Shown: positions 1 to 7,996, numbered from the stretch's first letter. The stretch is 64,000 nucleotides of DNA from Sulfurimonas sp. (GCF_029027405.1 NZ_CP093396.1:1995497-2059496); one strand, 5' to 3'. The notes: generated by a model from the letters alone, not told the origin. Program-made: numbers and translations.

Positions 1-1
1 T

Positions 2-562
2 TTTAATATAGGTAGCGTATTTACTAAAACTACAACTTTTGGAGCTTTTTTTGATTTACAATCAACTTTAAAACTATTAGAAACAAATGACATCATTAAT
101 ATTATTTCAAATCCTACTGTCTTAGTAAAAAATAAAGAAACTTCTACAATGATTATAGGCGATACAGTCTCTGTCTTAACAAGTTCAATCTCAGACGATA
201 ATGCAAATAATAAAGTTCGTAATACTTATAAGCAACAAGATATAGGTTTAAAAATCGTAGCTACACCTACAATAAGAAAAGATGGAAAGATAGATGTTTC
301 TGTATCTTTAAATATGGAAAATTTGAAAGATTATTCAGAAGGTCTGATAGCTACAACAAAAAGAGTAATTAATAGTAATTTTTCTATTAAAAGCGGAGAA
401 ACAATAAAAATAGGTGGTTTGATTCATAATTACAATTTAAAGAAGACTCATAGATTACCTATTTTAGGTTATATCCCTGTTGTAGAATATTTATTTATGT
501 ATGAAAGTGAAAAAACGATAAATAATACTCTTTCAATTTTGATAAAAGTGACTATATTATGA
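2..562 (+). CDS. Secretin (pIV/GspD-like), C-terminal part, partial at window edge
   Basis: The frame is open from base 2, so the gene starts outside the window; the first visible Met (149) is internal. The last ~187 residues contain the usual secretin C-terminal elements: NIISNPTVLVKNKE near the start, the QDIGLKIVATPTI strand, SGETIKIGGLI, and the closing LPILGYIPVVEYLF that corresponds to the family's 'PxLGdIPxlGxLF'. Secretins form the outer-membrane channel through which filamentous phage leave the cell. The sequence is clearly different from the 598-residue secretins of units B and C, and here the gene lies before the pIII-like gene rather than after it. The stop overlaps the next start by 4 bp. 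Confidence 0.85.
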   Translation, partial: FNIGSVFTKTTTFGAFFDLQSTLKLLETNDIINIISNPTVLVKNKETSTMIIGDTVSVLTSSISDDNANNKVRNTYKQQDIGLKIVATPTIRKDGKIDVSVSLNMENLKDYSEGLIATTKRVINSNFSIKSGETIKIGGLIHNYNLKKTHRLPILGYIPVVEYLFMYESEKTINNTLSILIKVTIL

Positions 563-2178
563 GAATAATAACTCTCCTACTATATAGTTTATTATTTTCT
601 TCTTCATTATTTTCTTCTTATTTTATTACTAATGAATGGCGTACTTCTACAAATGGAAATCATTATAATATTAAAGCTCAATACGATATAGAGGGTAAAA
701 GGATTTGTGGTCCTGGTATTGGTTCTAATTCTGTAGTATTTAGTGGTTCGCAACTATCAACTATACGCTCTTTTATTATTGAATCGGATAGGTGGAATAA
801 ATTTAATTGTCCGAAAATAAATAATGGTAATAATTTGATAGGTGTTGTTTATAATTCTGCAATAAAACTGACTGCAAAAAAATCTCAAGGTTATTGTTCT
901 TATAGTGATAATAGTTGGGGGTTTTTTGTTGATAGAACTTATCCAAAACGAGAGATATGCGAATATGATGGTAAATTGCCTCCAAAAACTTGTACTCCTC
1001 CACAAGTATGGAATACAGAAACCGAACAATGTGAGGCACCTCCTTGCAAAGATGAAGATACTATCCTGCCTGTTCCTCAAAACATGTGTTACGGTACTTT
1101 CAATAATGCTGATAAAGGCATTCGTTATGGAGAGTTATATTATCAAACTTGCGATAATACTTGTCGTGGTGTTTTTACAAGTTTTTACACATGTAATGAA
1201 CTTATATTAGCTCATTTATCTTCTTGTTCATTAGAATCAAATACTTTAGAATTTTCATGTGTAGATATTGATGATGGAAACGGTGGAAAAATACCAAATT
1301 TGCAAAGAGCTGAGTGTGTACCTAAAAAAAAGATTAAAACTAATCCCTGTGATGATTTGTATAAAAACACACTCAGCTCTTGTAATATGGCTACACATAT
1401 AGTTATTGGCTATCCAGAGTGTTCTCATAATGGTAAAAAAGTTACAAATGATACTATAAAGTGTGTAATACCTGATGATAATGAAAGGATAAAAAAACCT
1501 GATGATTGTAATACTAAATGGTATGAAAAATTTAATGAATCTACAAAAAAATGTGAGTGTCAAGATAATTATAAACGCAACAAATGGGGTGAGTGTTGGA
1601 AAAATCTTGATTCTAATTCCACAAAACCTGAAATTGATAAAGATAAAAAAGAACAAGACAAAAGCGGTAAAGAAAAAGAAAAAAATGAAGCCGATAAAAA
1701 TGCTACAAAAAGAGCTCAAACATCAAATAAAAATATTGAAGATATCTTAAGTGGGATTCGTCTAGATTTAAATACTACTAATTCTTTATTGTCTAATATA
1801 AACGACAAAAATACTTCTTCTTCAAGTTCAAGTTCTTCTGGTGGTGGTAAAAGCGAGGATTCAAATACTTCTAAACCTTCTGATTCTGATTGTATGAGTA
1901 AGGGTTCTTTCAAAGAAATATTAGATTGCTATAAAGAAGCTTCTATGCCTGAAGATTTTTTTAAAACTCCAAAAGATTGGTATAAAAATAATAAATTAAT
2001 TTTAGATATAGAATTAGGCTCCAATTGCAAATTAGAAACTTTTAAATGGACTATGTCGAATAAAGTTTTAGAATTTCCTCCTAGAGATTTTGTAACATCA
2101 CTACCTCTTGAAAAAGTAGCAGGTTTTTTTATAGCTCTTTTATATATTGGTGGATTGCGAGATTTTTTAAAAACTTAA
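559..2178 (+). CDS. pIII-like adsorption / minor coat protein (unit A type)
   Basis: 539 residues. An N-terminal signal peptide (MRIITLLLYSLLFSSSLFSS) is followed by a Cys-rich ectodomain, a Lys/Glu-rich coiled segment around residues 350-380, a Ser/Gly linker (about 420-430) and a C-terminal hydrophobic anchor (EKVAGFFIALLYIGG). That is the layout of filamentous phage pIII: receptor-binding part outside, short membrane anchor. A 'CEAPPCKD' segment matches 'CEAPPKTCKD' in the B/C protein, so the two are distant homologues with different receptor domains. Function is inferred from architecture and position before the pVI-like and Zot genes. Confidence 0.7.
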   Translation: MRIITLLLYSLLFSSSLFSSYFITNEWRTSTNGNHYNIKAQYDIEGKRICGPGIGSNSVVFSGSQLSTIRSFIIESDRWNKFNCPKINNGNNLIGVVYNSAIKLTAKKSQGYCSYSDNSWGFFVDRTYPKREICEYDGKLPPKTCTPPQVWNTETEQCEAPPCKDEDTILPVPQNMCYGTFNNADKGIRYGELYYQTCDNTCRGVFTSFYTCNELILAHLSSCSLESNTLEFSCVDIDDGNGGKIPNLQRAECVPKKKIKTNPCDDLYKNTLSSCNMATHIVIGYPECSHNGKKVTNDTIKCVIPDDNERIKKPDDCNTKWYEKFNESTKKCECQDNYKRNKWGECWKNLDSNSTKPEIDKDKKEQDKSGKEKEKNEADKNATKRAQTSNKNIEDILSGIRLDLNTTNSLLSNINDKNTSSSSSSSSGGGKSEDSNTSKPSDSDCMSKGSFKEILDCYKEASMPEDFFKTPKDWYKNNKLILDIELGSNCKLETFKWTMSNKVLEFPPRDFVTSLPLEKVAGFFIALLYIGGLRDFLKT

Positions 2179-2190
2179 AGGTGGTTTAGA

Positions 2191-2427
2191 ATGTTACATT
2201 TGATAGGTAAAGGTTTAGCTTTCACTTTATATTTAGCAATGCTTGTTAGTATTTTGGCTACTTTTAAAGTGATAATTGTTAATTATACTGATTTCACATC
2301 GTGGATTACACCCACTGTATGCTATTTTTTAACCAGGTTAAAAGTTGATTTTCTGATAGGTACTTCTATTTCTTTTGCTAGTGCTAATTGGTTAAAATCT
2401 AAAGTTGCTAAATATTGGACTAACTAA
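2191..2427 (+). CDS. Small membrane protein, probable pVI-like minor coat protein
   Basis: 78 residues with hydrophobic segments at about 5-30 and 36-66. Preceded by AAAGGTGGTTTAGA as ribosome-binding region; its stop overlaps the Zot start (TAATGA). It occupies the place of the 94-residue pVI-like protein in units B and C, between the adsorption protein and the assembly genes. No sequence motif proves the role; position, size and hydrophobicity suggest the virion-end protein that anchors pIII. Confidence 0.5.
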   Translation: MLHLIGKGLAFTLYLAMLVSILATFKVIIVNYTDFTSWITPTVCYFLTRLKVDFLIGTSISFASANWLKSKVAKYWTN

Positions 2428-3668
2428 TGATTAAGGCTATAATTGGTGCTGGCGGCTCAGGCAAGTCTATGTATTTCATTCGATATTTATTTGAGGAAGT
2501 AGATGTTTATGATGTTGAGATTATAGACGGTAAAGAAAAAGAGATTCATATAAAGAAGCCTATACATAGTTTATATGGTCGTTTGATTTTAAATATTAAA
2601 GGTTTTGATGAGAATTTATTTAGAGAATTTTCAGGTAATTCAGAAATTGAAATTATTCATGAATCGAAGCATTGGCATAAAAATGATATAGAAAGAATCT
2701 TTAGACAACAAGAAAAAGAAGATGATAAACCCGAAGATGATAGAGTCCCTACTCTTTTAATATATGATGAGTGTCAGTTTGGATTATCAACTTTTTCTCA
2801 AGCACAAGCTCTACTTCCTCAGAATGAATATATAGCTAATTTCATGTCGTTACATCGCCATTATGGACCTTGTGATATATTCTTAGCTACTCAAAGTGCA
2901 GATAAGATTCACGGTAAGTTTGTTGGAGATTTAGATGAGTTATATATTTCTTTAGAATCCAATCAGAAGTTAGACCCTGAAAATGATATAGTTTTTGATC
3001 AATATGATAAAGATGGTAGAACTATTATTTCAGGTGGACGCTCTAAAATAAAATTTAAGAAATTAGATAAGTTAAAAGCTGTAAATGGAGATGATTTTGC
3101 ACCTTTTGAACTTTATACAAGTGGTGACTCAGGTAGAAGACCTGTAAAGCGTAAATCTTTTTGGGGTAAATATATTTACATTTTTGCTGCTTTACTCTCT
3201 TTTATTTTTATAGTTGCTTTTTTAGTTTTTTATAATTTATTTTCAAAAATGAATGAACAAACCTCCAATATTGTTATAAAAAAAGAAATATCTACATCTG
3301 CACAATCCCCTCATTCTTCACAAAACGAACTTGTTTTAAAAGAAGAAATTCACGAGGAAACTCAATTTGATAGATATTTAGAAGCACCATATCATAATAT
3401 AGATGCACAAGTTTTATATAGGATATTTGTAAATAATAATATTTGTTATATAGGAAAACAAGTTGTACCTTTAGGGGTATTAAATAGATTATTAGATGAA
3501 AATGTAATTTACAAAATTACTGAGCAACGCATTACACCTACATCTAAATATATAAATGTATTGATCCATCAAAGTTTATTAAATTCTTATCAACTTATAA
3601 ATAATTTTGACAATACAGCAGAAAATAAAGTCAATGGTAATTCTCGTAAGGTTGGAAATATACTATAG
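2427..3668 (+). CDS. Zot/pI-family assembly ATPase (unit A type)
   Basis: 413 residues. Walker A GAGGSGKS at residues 7-14, Walker B LLIYDEC near 110, and an ATQSADK sensor-like strand about 35 residues later. One transmembrane helix (YIYIFAALLSFIFIVAFLVF) near residues 248-268 separates the cytoplasmic ATPase from a periplasmic tail. This is the pI/Zot morphogenesis protein that drives filamentous phage assembly at the inner membrane and meets the secretin. It is strongly diverged from the B/C Zot (Walker A GKPRTGKT). The name Zot records homology and does not imply enterotoxin activity. Confidence 0.85.
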   Translation: MIKAIIGAGGSGKSMYFIRYLFEEVDVYDVEIIDGKEKEIHIKKPIHSLYGRLILNIKGFDENLFREFSGNSEIEIIHESKHWHKNDIERIFRQQEKEDDKPEDDRVPTLLIYDECQFGLSTFSQAQALLPQNEYIANFMSLHRHYGPCDIFLATQSADKIHGKFVGDLDELYISLESNQKLDPENDIVFDQYDKDGRTIISGGRSKIKFKKLDKLKAVNGDDFAPFELYTSGDSGRRPVKRKSFWGKYIYIFAALLSFIFIVAFLVFYNLFSKMNEQTSNIVIKKEISTSAQSPHSSQNELVLKEEIHEETQFDRYLEAPYHNIDAQVLYRIFVNNNICYIGKQVVPLGVLNRLLDENVIYKITEQRITPTSKYINVLIHQSLLNSYQLINNFDNTAENKVNGNSRKVGNIL

Positions 3669-3682
3669 AAAGGTGACCAAAC

Positions 3683-3735
3683 GAGCGAGCGAGCGACGTC
3701 AGGAGTGAGTGAGTGAGCAAGGTAGTCGCCCTTGG
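3683..3735 (+). repeat. GAGC/GAGT short tandem repeats at a mosaic junction
   Basis: Between Zot and Rep lies unusually GC-rich DNA with GAGC units turning into GAGT units (CGAGCGAGCGAGCG ... GAGTGAGTGAGTGAG) and a GCGAC/GTCGC inverted repeat. From 3729 (CCCTTGGCTATCT) onward the sequence equals units B (16905) and C (30591). Left of it, B and C have a different GA/GC-rich stretch with a GGAGT/ACTCC hairpin. The segment marks the module boundary; a role in recombination or as a terminator after Zot is inference. Confidence 0.6.
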
Positions 3736-3780
3736 CTATCTATAAAAAGTTATCGTACAAAAATTAAAGGAGTGACAAAA

Positions 3781-5175
3781 ATGAAAAATTATGGATTAAG
3801 TTCTTACCAAAGATATAAAGCTTTAAAAAAACTAGAGTTCAACAGAGACTATATGCTTAGTAACGGGATACAGCTAGATAATAAGATAATTCCTTTTGCT
3901 GATTTTGTATGTAACAGTTATACAAATTCTGATAGGTACATAGCTGAGTTACAGCATAGAGCTTGGTCGACTTACGACTATGCAAAAGAAAAAAACTTAA
4001 AAAATATATTTTTTTCTCTTACTCTTCCTTCTAAATGGCATCCAATGAAAACTATTAATTTCGGTAAAAAGAATGAAAAATTAGTATTTAATAAAAAATT
4101 TGGTGGTCGAAGAATTATTAAAGTTCACACTAAACAGAAAAATAAATATCATTTCTTAAATGCTCATGTAAAGCAAAACATTCCTTTCATTGAGCCTATA
4201 TTAGATTATACAAATACAGTTGATAAATATTCTCCTCATAATGCTTCTAAAGAGTTGTCTAGGTTATTATCTGCAGGTTTATTTAATGAAAGAAGTTATA
4301 GAAAAATAGATAAAGAGCATAGATGTTATTTTAGAGTAACAGAACCTCACAAAGATGGTACACCTCATTTACATATAAGTTTATATGTTCCAGAAAATAA
4401 GGTTAATTCAATAGTAAAATCACTTAAGAGATGTTATCCTGCTCCTATGGGAGATATAGAAACAAATGTAAATAATCCTGTTTCTTACCTTATGAAATAT
4501 GTTTTAAAAACTCTTGATGATTTGAGAGATAATCCCGAAAAAATAACAAATCTTACTTTGTGGTATCTGCATCATGGGATTAGTCGTTTTTATACTTCTC
4601 GTACTTTTATATCTTTGGAAGTGTATAGAAAACTTAATGGCATGTACACTTTAATAGACTTAACTAAAAAATACAAATCAAATGATATATGCATTTATGT
4701 TTATTCAGATACTAAAAAAATAGCACTCATAGAAAACGAATACGGCACTATCTATATTCCTAAACCTGTAAATTGGTATGATAAGTTAGTGGACACCGAC
4801 CATACTTACTTAGAGGCTGAATTTGAACCTATTTATAAAGAGCAAAATAAATCAGTTAAACCAATACAGATAAAGATAGATGATGAAGATTACATAATCC
4901 ATCAACACTCTTTAAAAGAACACAATCAACAAAACGAAAAACTCATTAAAAATAATAAAATTCCCTTATCTCTTGATGATATTCTTATAAAACCAAAGAT
5001 TCAACCATATCAAATGAAAAATTATCAACTTTCACACTATTTTGAAAATATAAATATGGACAGTGTAAATCCTGCTCATTTCGCTGTTACATATAACTTA
5101 ATGATAGAACGAGGCTTGATAGCGGGTGAGTTGCTGAAACCATCTAGTATGTATGAAGCTTTTGAGGTATTTTAA
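3781..5175 (+). CDS. HUH rolling-circle replication initiator (Rep), unit A
   Basis: 464 residues from ATG 3781, chosen over an upstream GTG at 3709 because AAAGGAGTGACAAAA stands directly before it. Motif 1 IFFSLTLPSKWHP (about 79-91), the metal-binding HUH motif PHLHIS with H196 and H198, and a Y-x3-Y motif SYLMKY (Y236, Y240), as in superfamily-I HUH nucleases (phiX174 gpA, P2 gpA and many inovirus Reps). Two tyrosines allow successive nicking and joining in rolling-circle replication. It differs from the B/C copies at residue 220 (Pro here, Leu there). Start spacing and leader match other early phage genes. Confidence 0.9.
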   Translation: MKNYGLSSYQRYKALKKLEFNRDYMLSNGIQLDNKIIPFADFVCNSYTNSDRYIAELQHRAWSTYDYAKEKNLKNIFFSLTLPSKWHPMKTINFGKKNEKLVFNKKFGGRRIIKVHTKQKNKYHFLNAHVKQNIPFIEPILDYTNTVDKYSPHNASKELSRLLSAGLFNERSYRKIDKEHRCYFRVTEPHKDGTPHLHISLYVPENKVNSIVKSLKRCYPAPMGDIETNVNNPVSYLMKYVLKTLDDLRDNPEKITNLTLWYLHHGISRFYTSRTFISLEVYRKLNGMYTLIDLTKKYKSNDICIYVYSDTKKIALIENEYGTIYIPKPVNWYDKLVDTDHTYLEAEFEPIYKEQNKSVKPIQIKIDDEDYIIHQHSLKEHNQQNEKLIKNNKIPLSLDDILIKPKIQPYQMKNYQLSHYFENINMDSVNPAHFAVTYNLMIERGLIAGELLKPSSMYEAFEVF

Positions 5176-5176
5176 A

Positions 5177-5407
5177 ATGAGAATAAGCAAATGCCCTATA
5201 TGTCATAACGAATTTAAAGATTATAGTCTTTATAAACCTACGACTTATTGTTCTGTTAATTGTTGTAACTATAATAAGCAAAAAAACGCTTTAGAAAAAT
5301 CTATAATTGTTCTTAAGCCTACGAAGGAAGCTAAAAAGATAATTAAGGGTGACATGTTCAGATTGTCTAATTTAGTAAGTATTGGTACTGTTACTAAAAA
5401 TGATTAA
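5177..5407 (+). CDS. Small Cys-rich (zinc-ribbon-like) protein
   Basis: 76 residues from ATG 5177, one base after the Rep stop; the longer ORF from 5153 overlaps Rep and is less likely. Four-cysteine pattern CPIC (residues 6-9) and CSVNCC (about 27-32) suggests a zinc knuckle, followed by a Lys-rich tail. The tight junction with Rep suggests translational coupling and a replication-associated role, but I do not recognise a named family. Its last codons overlap the ATG of the integrase fragment at 5400. Confidence 0.6.
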   Translation: MRISKCPICHNEFKDYSLYKPTTYCSVNCCNYNKQKNALEKSIIVLKPTKEAKKIIKGDMFRLSNLVSIGTVTKND

Positions 5408-5552
5408 ATTTAGCCACTACTCAAAACTATATTTAGAGTTTAAAAAGCATGAACTAAAATTTTCTACTTTAGACAAATATACAAATATAATTAAGGATAG
5501 ATTATATAAAAAGATTGAAGTTTTAGATAATGGTGTTATATTATGCAATTAG
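5400..5552 (+). pseudogene. Duplicated 5' fragment of the integrase gene
   Basis: Starting at ATG 5400, about 105 bp repeat the first 35 integrase codons (MIKFSHYSKLYLEFKK ...), then diverge and run 15 further codons to a stop at 5550-5552, overlapping the methyltransferase start (5543) by 10 bp. The fragment differs from the full gene at one base near its start (CTACTC against CTATTC at 6733). In unit B a single integrase start sits at this position and there is no methyltransferase, so this is the scar of an insertion or the parent of a deletion. The 50-codon ORF may still be translated and couple to the methyltransferase. Confidence 0.75.
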
Positions 5553-6736
5553 TTCTTAGCCTATTTAGCGGTGTCGGTTTACTAGACCAAGCTTTTAGAG
5601 AAAATGGCTTTTGTGTTGTATCGGCTGGTGACTTGATAACTGGTCAAGATGTCCGTGACTTTACAGGTATGAAAAATAAATTCTCTGGTGTGATTGGTGG
5701 AAGTCCTTGTCAAGACTTTAGCGGATTGAAGAGAGTTAAAACTGATTATTCTAATAAAATGATAATAGAGTTTTTAAGAGTAGTTTCAGAGTGTGAGCCT
5801 GATTGGTATCTTTTGGAAAATGTCAAAGGTGTTCCAAATTTGACTGACTTAAATAAAAATAGTGTGACTCCGCTGCGTGAATATTCCCACCAACGAATTG
5901 ATATTAATCAGGGTTGGTATGATGATTATTCAAGATTAAGACATATTCAGTTCGGCTCAAAACAAAATTTTTACTTAGATATACCTCGTGGAACTATGAA
6001 AAATATTATAAGTGGTTGTGCCTTAGCTTCTGATGATAGAAGTTTTAAAGAGCTTTGCCATATCCAAGGTTTACCAAGTGATTATGATTTAAAAGATTTT
6101 AATGTAAAAGGTAAAAAGAAAGCTGTAGGAAATGGTGTTCCTTTATCTGTTGGAAGAGTTCTTGCAAAAGCTGTTTTAGATGTGACTGATCCAGGTAACA
6201 AAGGTGTGAACTATCGAGAAGAAAAAAGTGTGACATTAAAATCCTCTCAAGGTAAAATTAGTTTTACAACATTTCTTAATGATAGAAATATTTCATTTGA
6301 TTCTCGTATGTCAAGTGGTTTTATTTGTAGTGTTTGTAATACTCAGTTTAACCATACTGCTCATAATAGATTTGATTCAAAAGTTCATATTTTTAGTTTG
6401 TTTGAATATCTAGATTTTGACTATATGGATTTTTTAAATAATAAAGATACAGAATTAAAAGTTAAAAATTTTTGCAATTCTATTGGTGTTAAAAATACTA
6501 CATTTTTTTTATCTATTTGTGATGATTGTTTTCAAAATCATAGTTTAATTACTCCAGCTGTTGAAAGTGTGACTTTGCTGCATAAAGAATCTGTGACACA
6601 ACAGGATAAAAAAAGGTGTGCGTGTGGTTGTGGTCGTGAGTTAATTGGAAAAAAGAAATGTTATGACTCTACATGTCGCAAAAGATTATCACGAAAAAGT
6701 ATTAAATGTGATTTAGCAGCGGAACAAAAAAAATGA
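5543..6736 (+). CDS. DNA (cytosine-5) methyltransferase, phage cargo
   Basis: 397 residues. C5-methyltransferase motifs: I at LSLFSGVGLLD (5-15, SAM binding), IV GGSPCQDFS with catalytic C56, VI LENVKG (91-96), VIII-like RLRHIQFGS (131-139) and X GNGVPLS (196-202). The catalytic core ends near residue 212, short for the family, with little room for a target-recognition domain. About 185 residues follow, with CSVC, CDDC and CACGCG...C...C clusters that look zinc-binding and may contribute target recognition. No matching restriction enzyme is adjacent, so it may be an anti-restriction or regulatory orphan. Its stop overlaps the integrase start (ATGA). It is identical in unit C and absent from B. 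Confidence 0.88.
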   Translation: MQLVLSLFSGVGLLDQAFRENGFCVVSAGDLITGQDVRDFTGMKNKFSGVIGGSPCQDFSGLKRVKTDYSNKMIIEFLRVVSECEPDWYLLENVKGVPNLTDLNKNSVTPLREYSHQRIDINQGWYDDYSRLRHIQFGSKQNFYLDIPRGTMKNIISGCALASDDRSFKELCHIQGLPSDYDLKDFNVKGKKKAVGNGVPLSVGRVLAKAVLDVTDPGNKGVNYREEKSVTLKSSQGKISFTTFLNDRNISFDSRMSSGFICSVCNTQFNHTAHNRFDSKVHIFSLFEYLDFDYMDFLNNKDTELKVKNFCNSIGVKNTTFFLSICDDCFQNHSLITPAVESVTLLHKESVTQQDKKRCACGCGRELIGKKKCYDSTCRKRLSRKSIKCDLAAEQKK

Positions 6737-7614
6737 TTAAATTTAGCCACTATTCAAAACTATATTTAGAGTTTAAAAAGCATGAACTAAAATTTTCTAC
6801 TTTAGACAAATATACAAATATAATTAAGGATAGATTAAATCCTACTTTTGGAGATTCAGACATAGCAAATATAAAACCTAGTAACATAAAAAAATGGTTA
6901 TATGACATAGATGATGTAGGCGGTAAATCTAAAAGAACATATCTGAGTATCTTAAGCGGTATCATGCAAGAAGCTCTTTATGATGAAGTTATAAATCGTA
7001 ATCCCGTAAGACTTGTTAGACTTCCAAAATTTGACACTCCAAAAATAAAACCTTTTACAGCTGATGAAGTAAATAAAATTATGTCTTTAGCAAAAAATGA
7101 TAACTATCGTCATTATCTTGCAATAGCATTTTATACGGGTATGCGTTCGGGCGAAATAATGGCACTTAAGAAAAGTGATATAAATTTCAAAAAGCAAATT
7201 ATTACAGTTCAACGAACACGCTCACGCTATGGAGAATCTACTCCTAAAACAAAATACAGCATTAGAGATGTTCCTATTATAAAATTATTAGAACCATATA
7301 TTACAGAACTATACAAAAAACATGATGAAGAATATTTATTTATCACTCAGTACAAAAAACCTTATAAAGATAATCATGTCTTTGCTGAAAACTTTTGGAA
7401 GAAGGCATTAAAAGAGTTAGACTTAGAATATAGAAGACCATATAACGCTAGGCATACTTACGCTACAAATATGCTTTATAATAATTTAGTAACTCCAGTT
7501 CAATTAGCTCAATTGCTAGGTCATGCAAATTCTCAAATGGTTTTTGATGTATATGTTAATTATATAGATTCGTTTAATGAAAACTTTGATAGGTCAATAA
7601 ATATTTATATTTGA
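6733..7614 (+). CDS. Tyrosine-recombinase integrase, unit A
   Basis: 293 residues. N-terminal SAM-like core-binding domain (1-100) and catalytic domain with R138 (TGMRSGE), Lys in PKTKYS (172-174), R240 (YNARHTYA), H264 (LLGHAN) and nucleophile Y274 (VFDVYVNY). The residue three before R240 is Tyr where many integrases have His. It lies directly upstream of the tRNA-derived att site, the usual place for a tRNA-targeting integrase. Units B and C carry the same protein. Confidence 0.93.
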   Translation: MIKFSHYSKLYLEFKKHELKFSTLDKYTNIIKDRLNPTFGDSDIANIKPSNIKKWLYDIDDVGGKSKRTYLSILSGIMQEALYDEVINRNPVRLVRLPKFDTPKIKPFTADEVNKIMSLAKNDNYRHYLAIAFYTGMRSGEIMALKKSDINFKKQIITVQRTRSRYGESTPKTKYSIRDVPIIKLLEPYITELYKKHDEEYLFITQYKKPYKDNHVFAENFWKKALKELDLEYRRPYNARHTYATNMLYNNLVTPVQLAQLLGHANSQMVFDVYVNYIDSFNENFDRSINIYI

Positions 7615-7679
7615 GGGGTACGACAAGAAAAAAAGTGATTTTCAAAAAGGTGCTTCAAACCCCTACATTTAGGGCTTTA

Positions 7680-7702
7680 TGGTGGACAAGGAGAGATTCG
7701 AA
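7680..7702. other. att site (A/B junction), copy of tRNA-Ser 3' end
   Basis: 23 bp (TGGTGGACAAGG...TTCGAA) equal to the complement of the 3' end of tRNA-Ser(GCT): CCA, acceptor strand and T-arm up to the T loop. Left flank is the integrase 3' region, right flank AAAACCTTACC, so it is a phage-phage (attP-like) junction. A weak hairpin CCCTA/TAGGG (7661-7674) precedes it. Confidence 0.9.
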
Positions 7703-7996
7703 AAAACCTTACCCTGTTTAGTTCTTTTTTAGCCACTTTCTAACTCTCTTTTACTTTGTGCTATACTTCCGCTGTTACAAATGATTTATCTTTTCTAGGC
7801 TTTGGTGTTTCTTTTATTAGAGGGTTGAGGGATTAGTCGGTATCCCCTTGAGAGGAGATACTTCATGTACATAGTACTTGCATTTGTGGTTTTAATGGTT
7901 TTAGCCGAACCGTTATATTAAAATAGGGAGCTTTCGCTCTCTTCCACTTGTGTAATTGTAACATATTTTTATCCATCATCTATAAAATTTCTTATT
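7703..7996. other. Left-end non-coding region of unit B
   Basis: Mostly non-coding. It contains a hairpin GGGATTAGTCGGTATCCCC (about 7829-7847), one possible short peptide (7865-7921) and a hairpin GGGAGC/GCTCTC (about 7925-7941) that may end leftward or rightward transcripts. The GAGGGATTAGT segment reappears inverted in the left end of unit C (about 20961-20978). Confidence 0.5.
7865..7921 (+). CDS. Possible 18-residue hydrophobic peptide
   Basis: ATG preceded by GAGAGGAGATACTTC, a good ribosome-binding site at suitable distance. It encodes MYIVLAFVVLMVLAEPLY, one short hydrophobic helix. The size and make-up resemble small membrane or type I toxin-like peptides, but such ORFs arise by chance and unit C has no obvious homologue. 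Confidence 0.3.
   Translation: MYIVLAFVVLMVLAEPLY

Larger units (their letters stand above)
1..7702 (+). mobile_element. Inovirus prophage unit A (left end outside window)
   Basis: First of three same-orientation filamentous prophages. The visible part holds the C-terminal end of a secretin, a pIII-like adsorption protein, a small membrane protein, a Zot-type ATPase, Rep, a small Cys-rich protein, a cytosine methyltransferase and an integrase, ending at the tRNA-derived att copy 7680-7702. From 3729 to the att end it is almost base-identical to unit C (30591-34564, same length of 3974 bp). Left of 3729 the morphogenesis genes are only distantly related to those of B and C and are in a different order. 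The left end, early genes and attL are not in the window. Confidence 0.9.

Noticed and set aside
3709-3780. Longer Rep start at GTG 3709
   Set aside because: The added codons come from the repeat tract and differ between units, while ATG 3781 has a strong, conserved ribosome-binding site.
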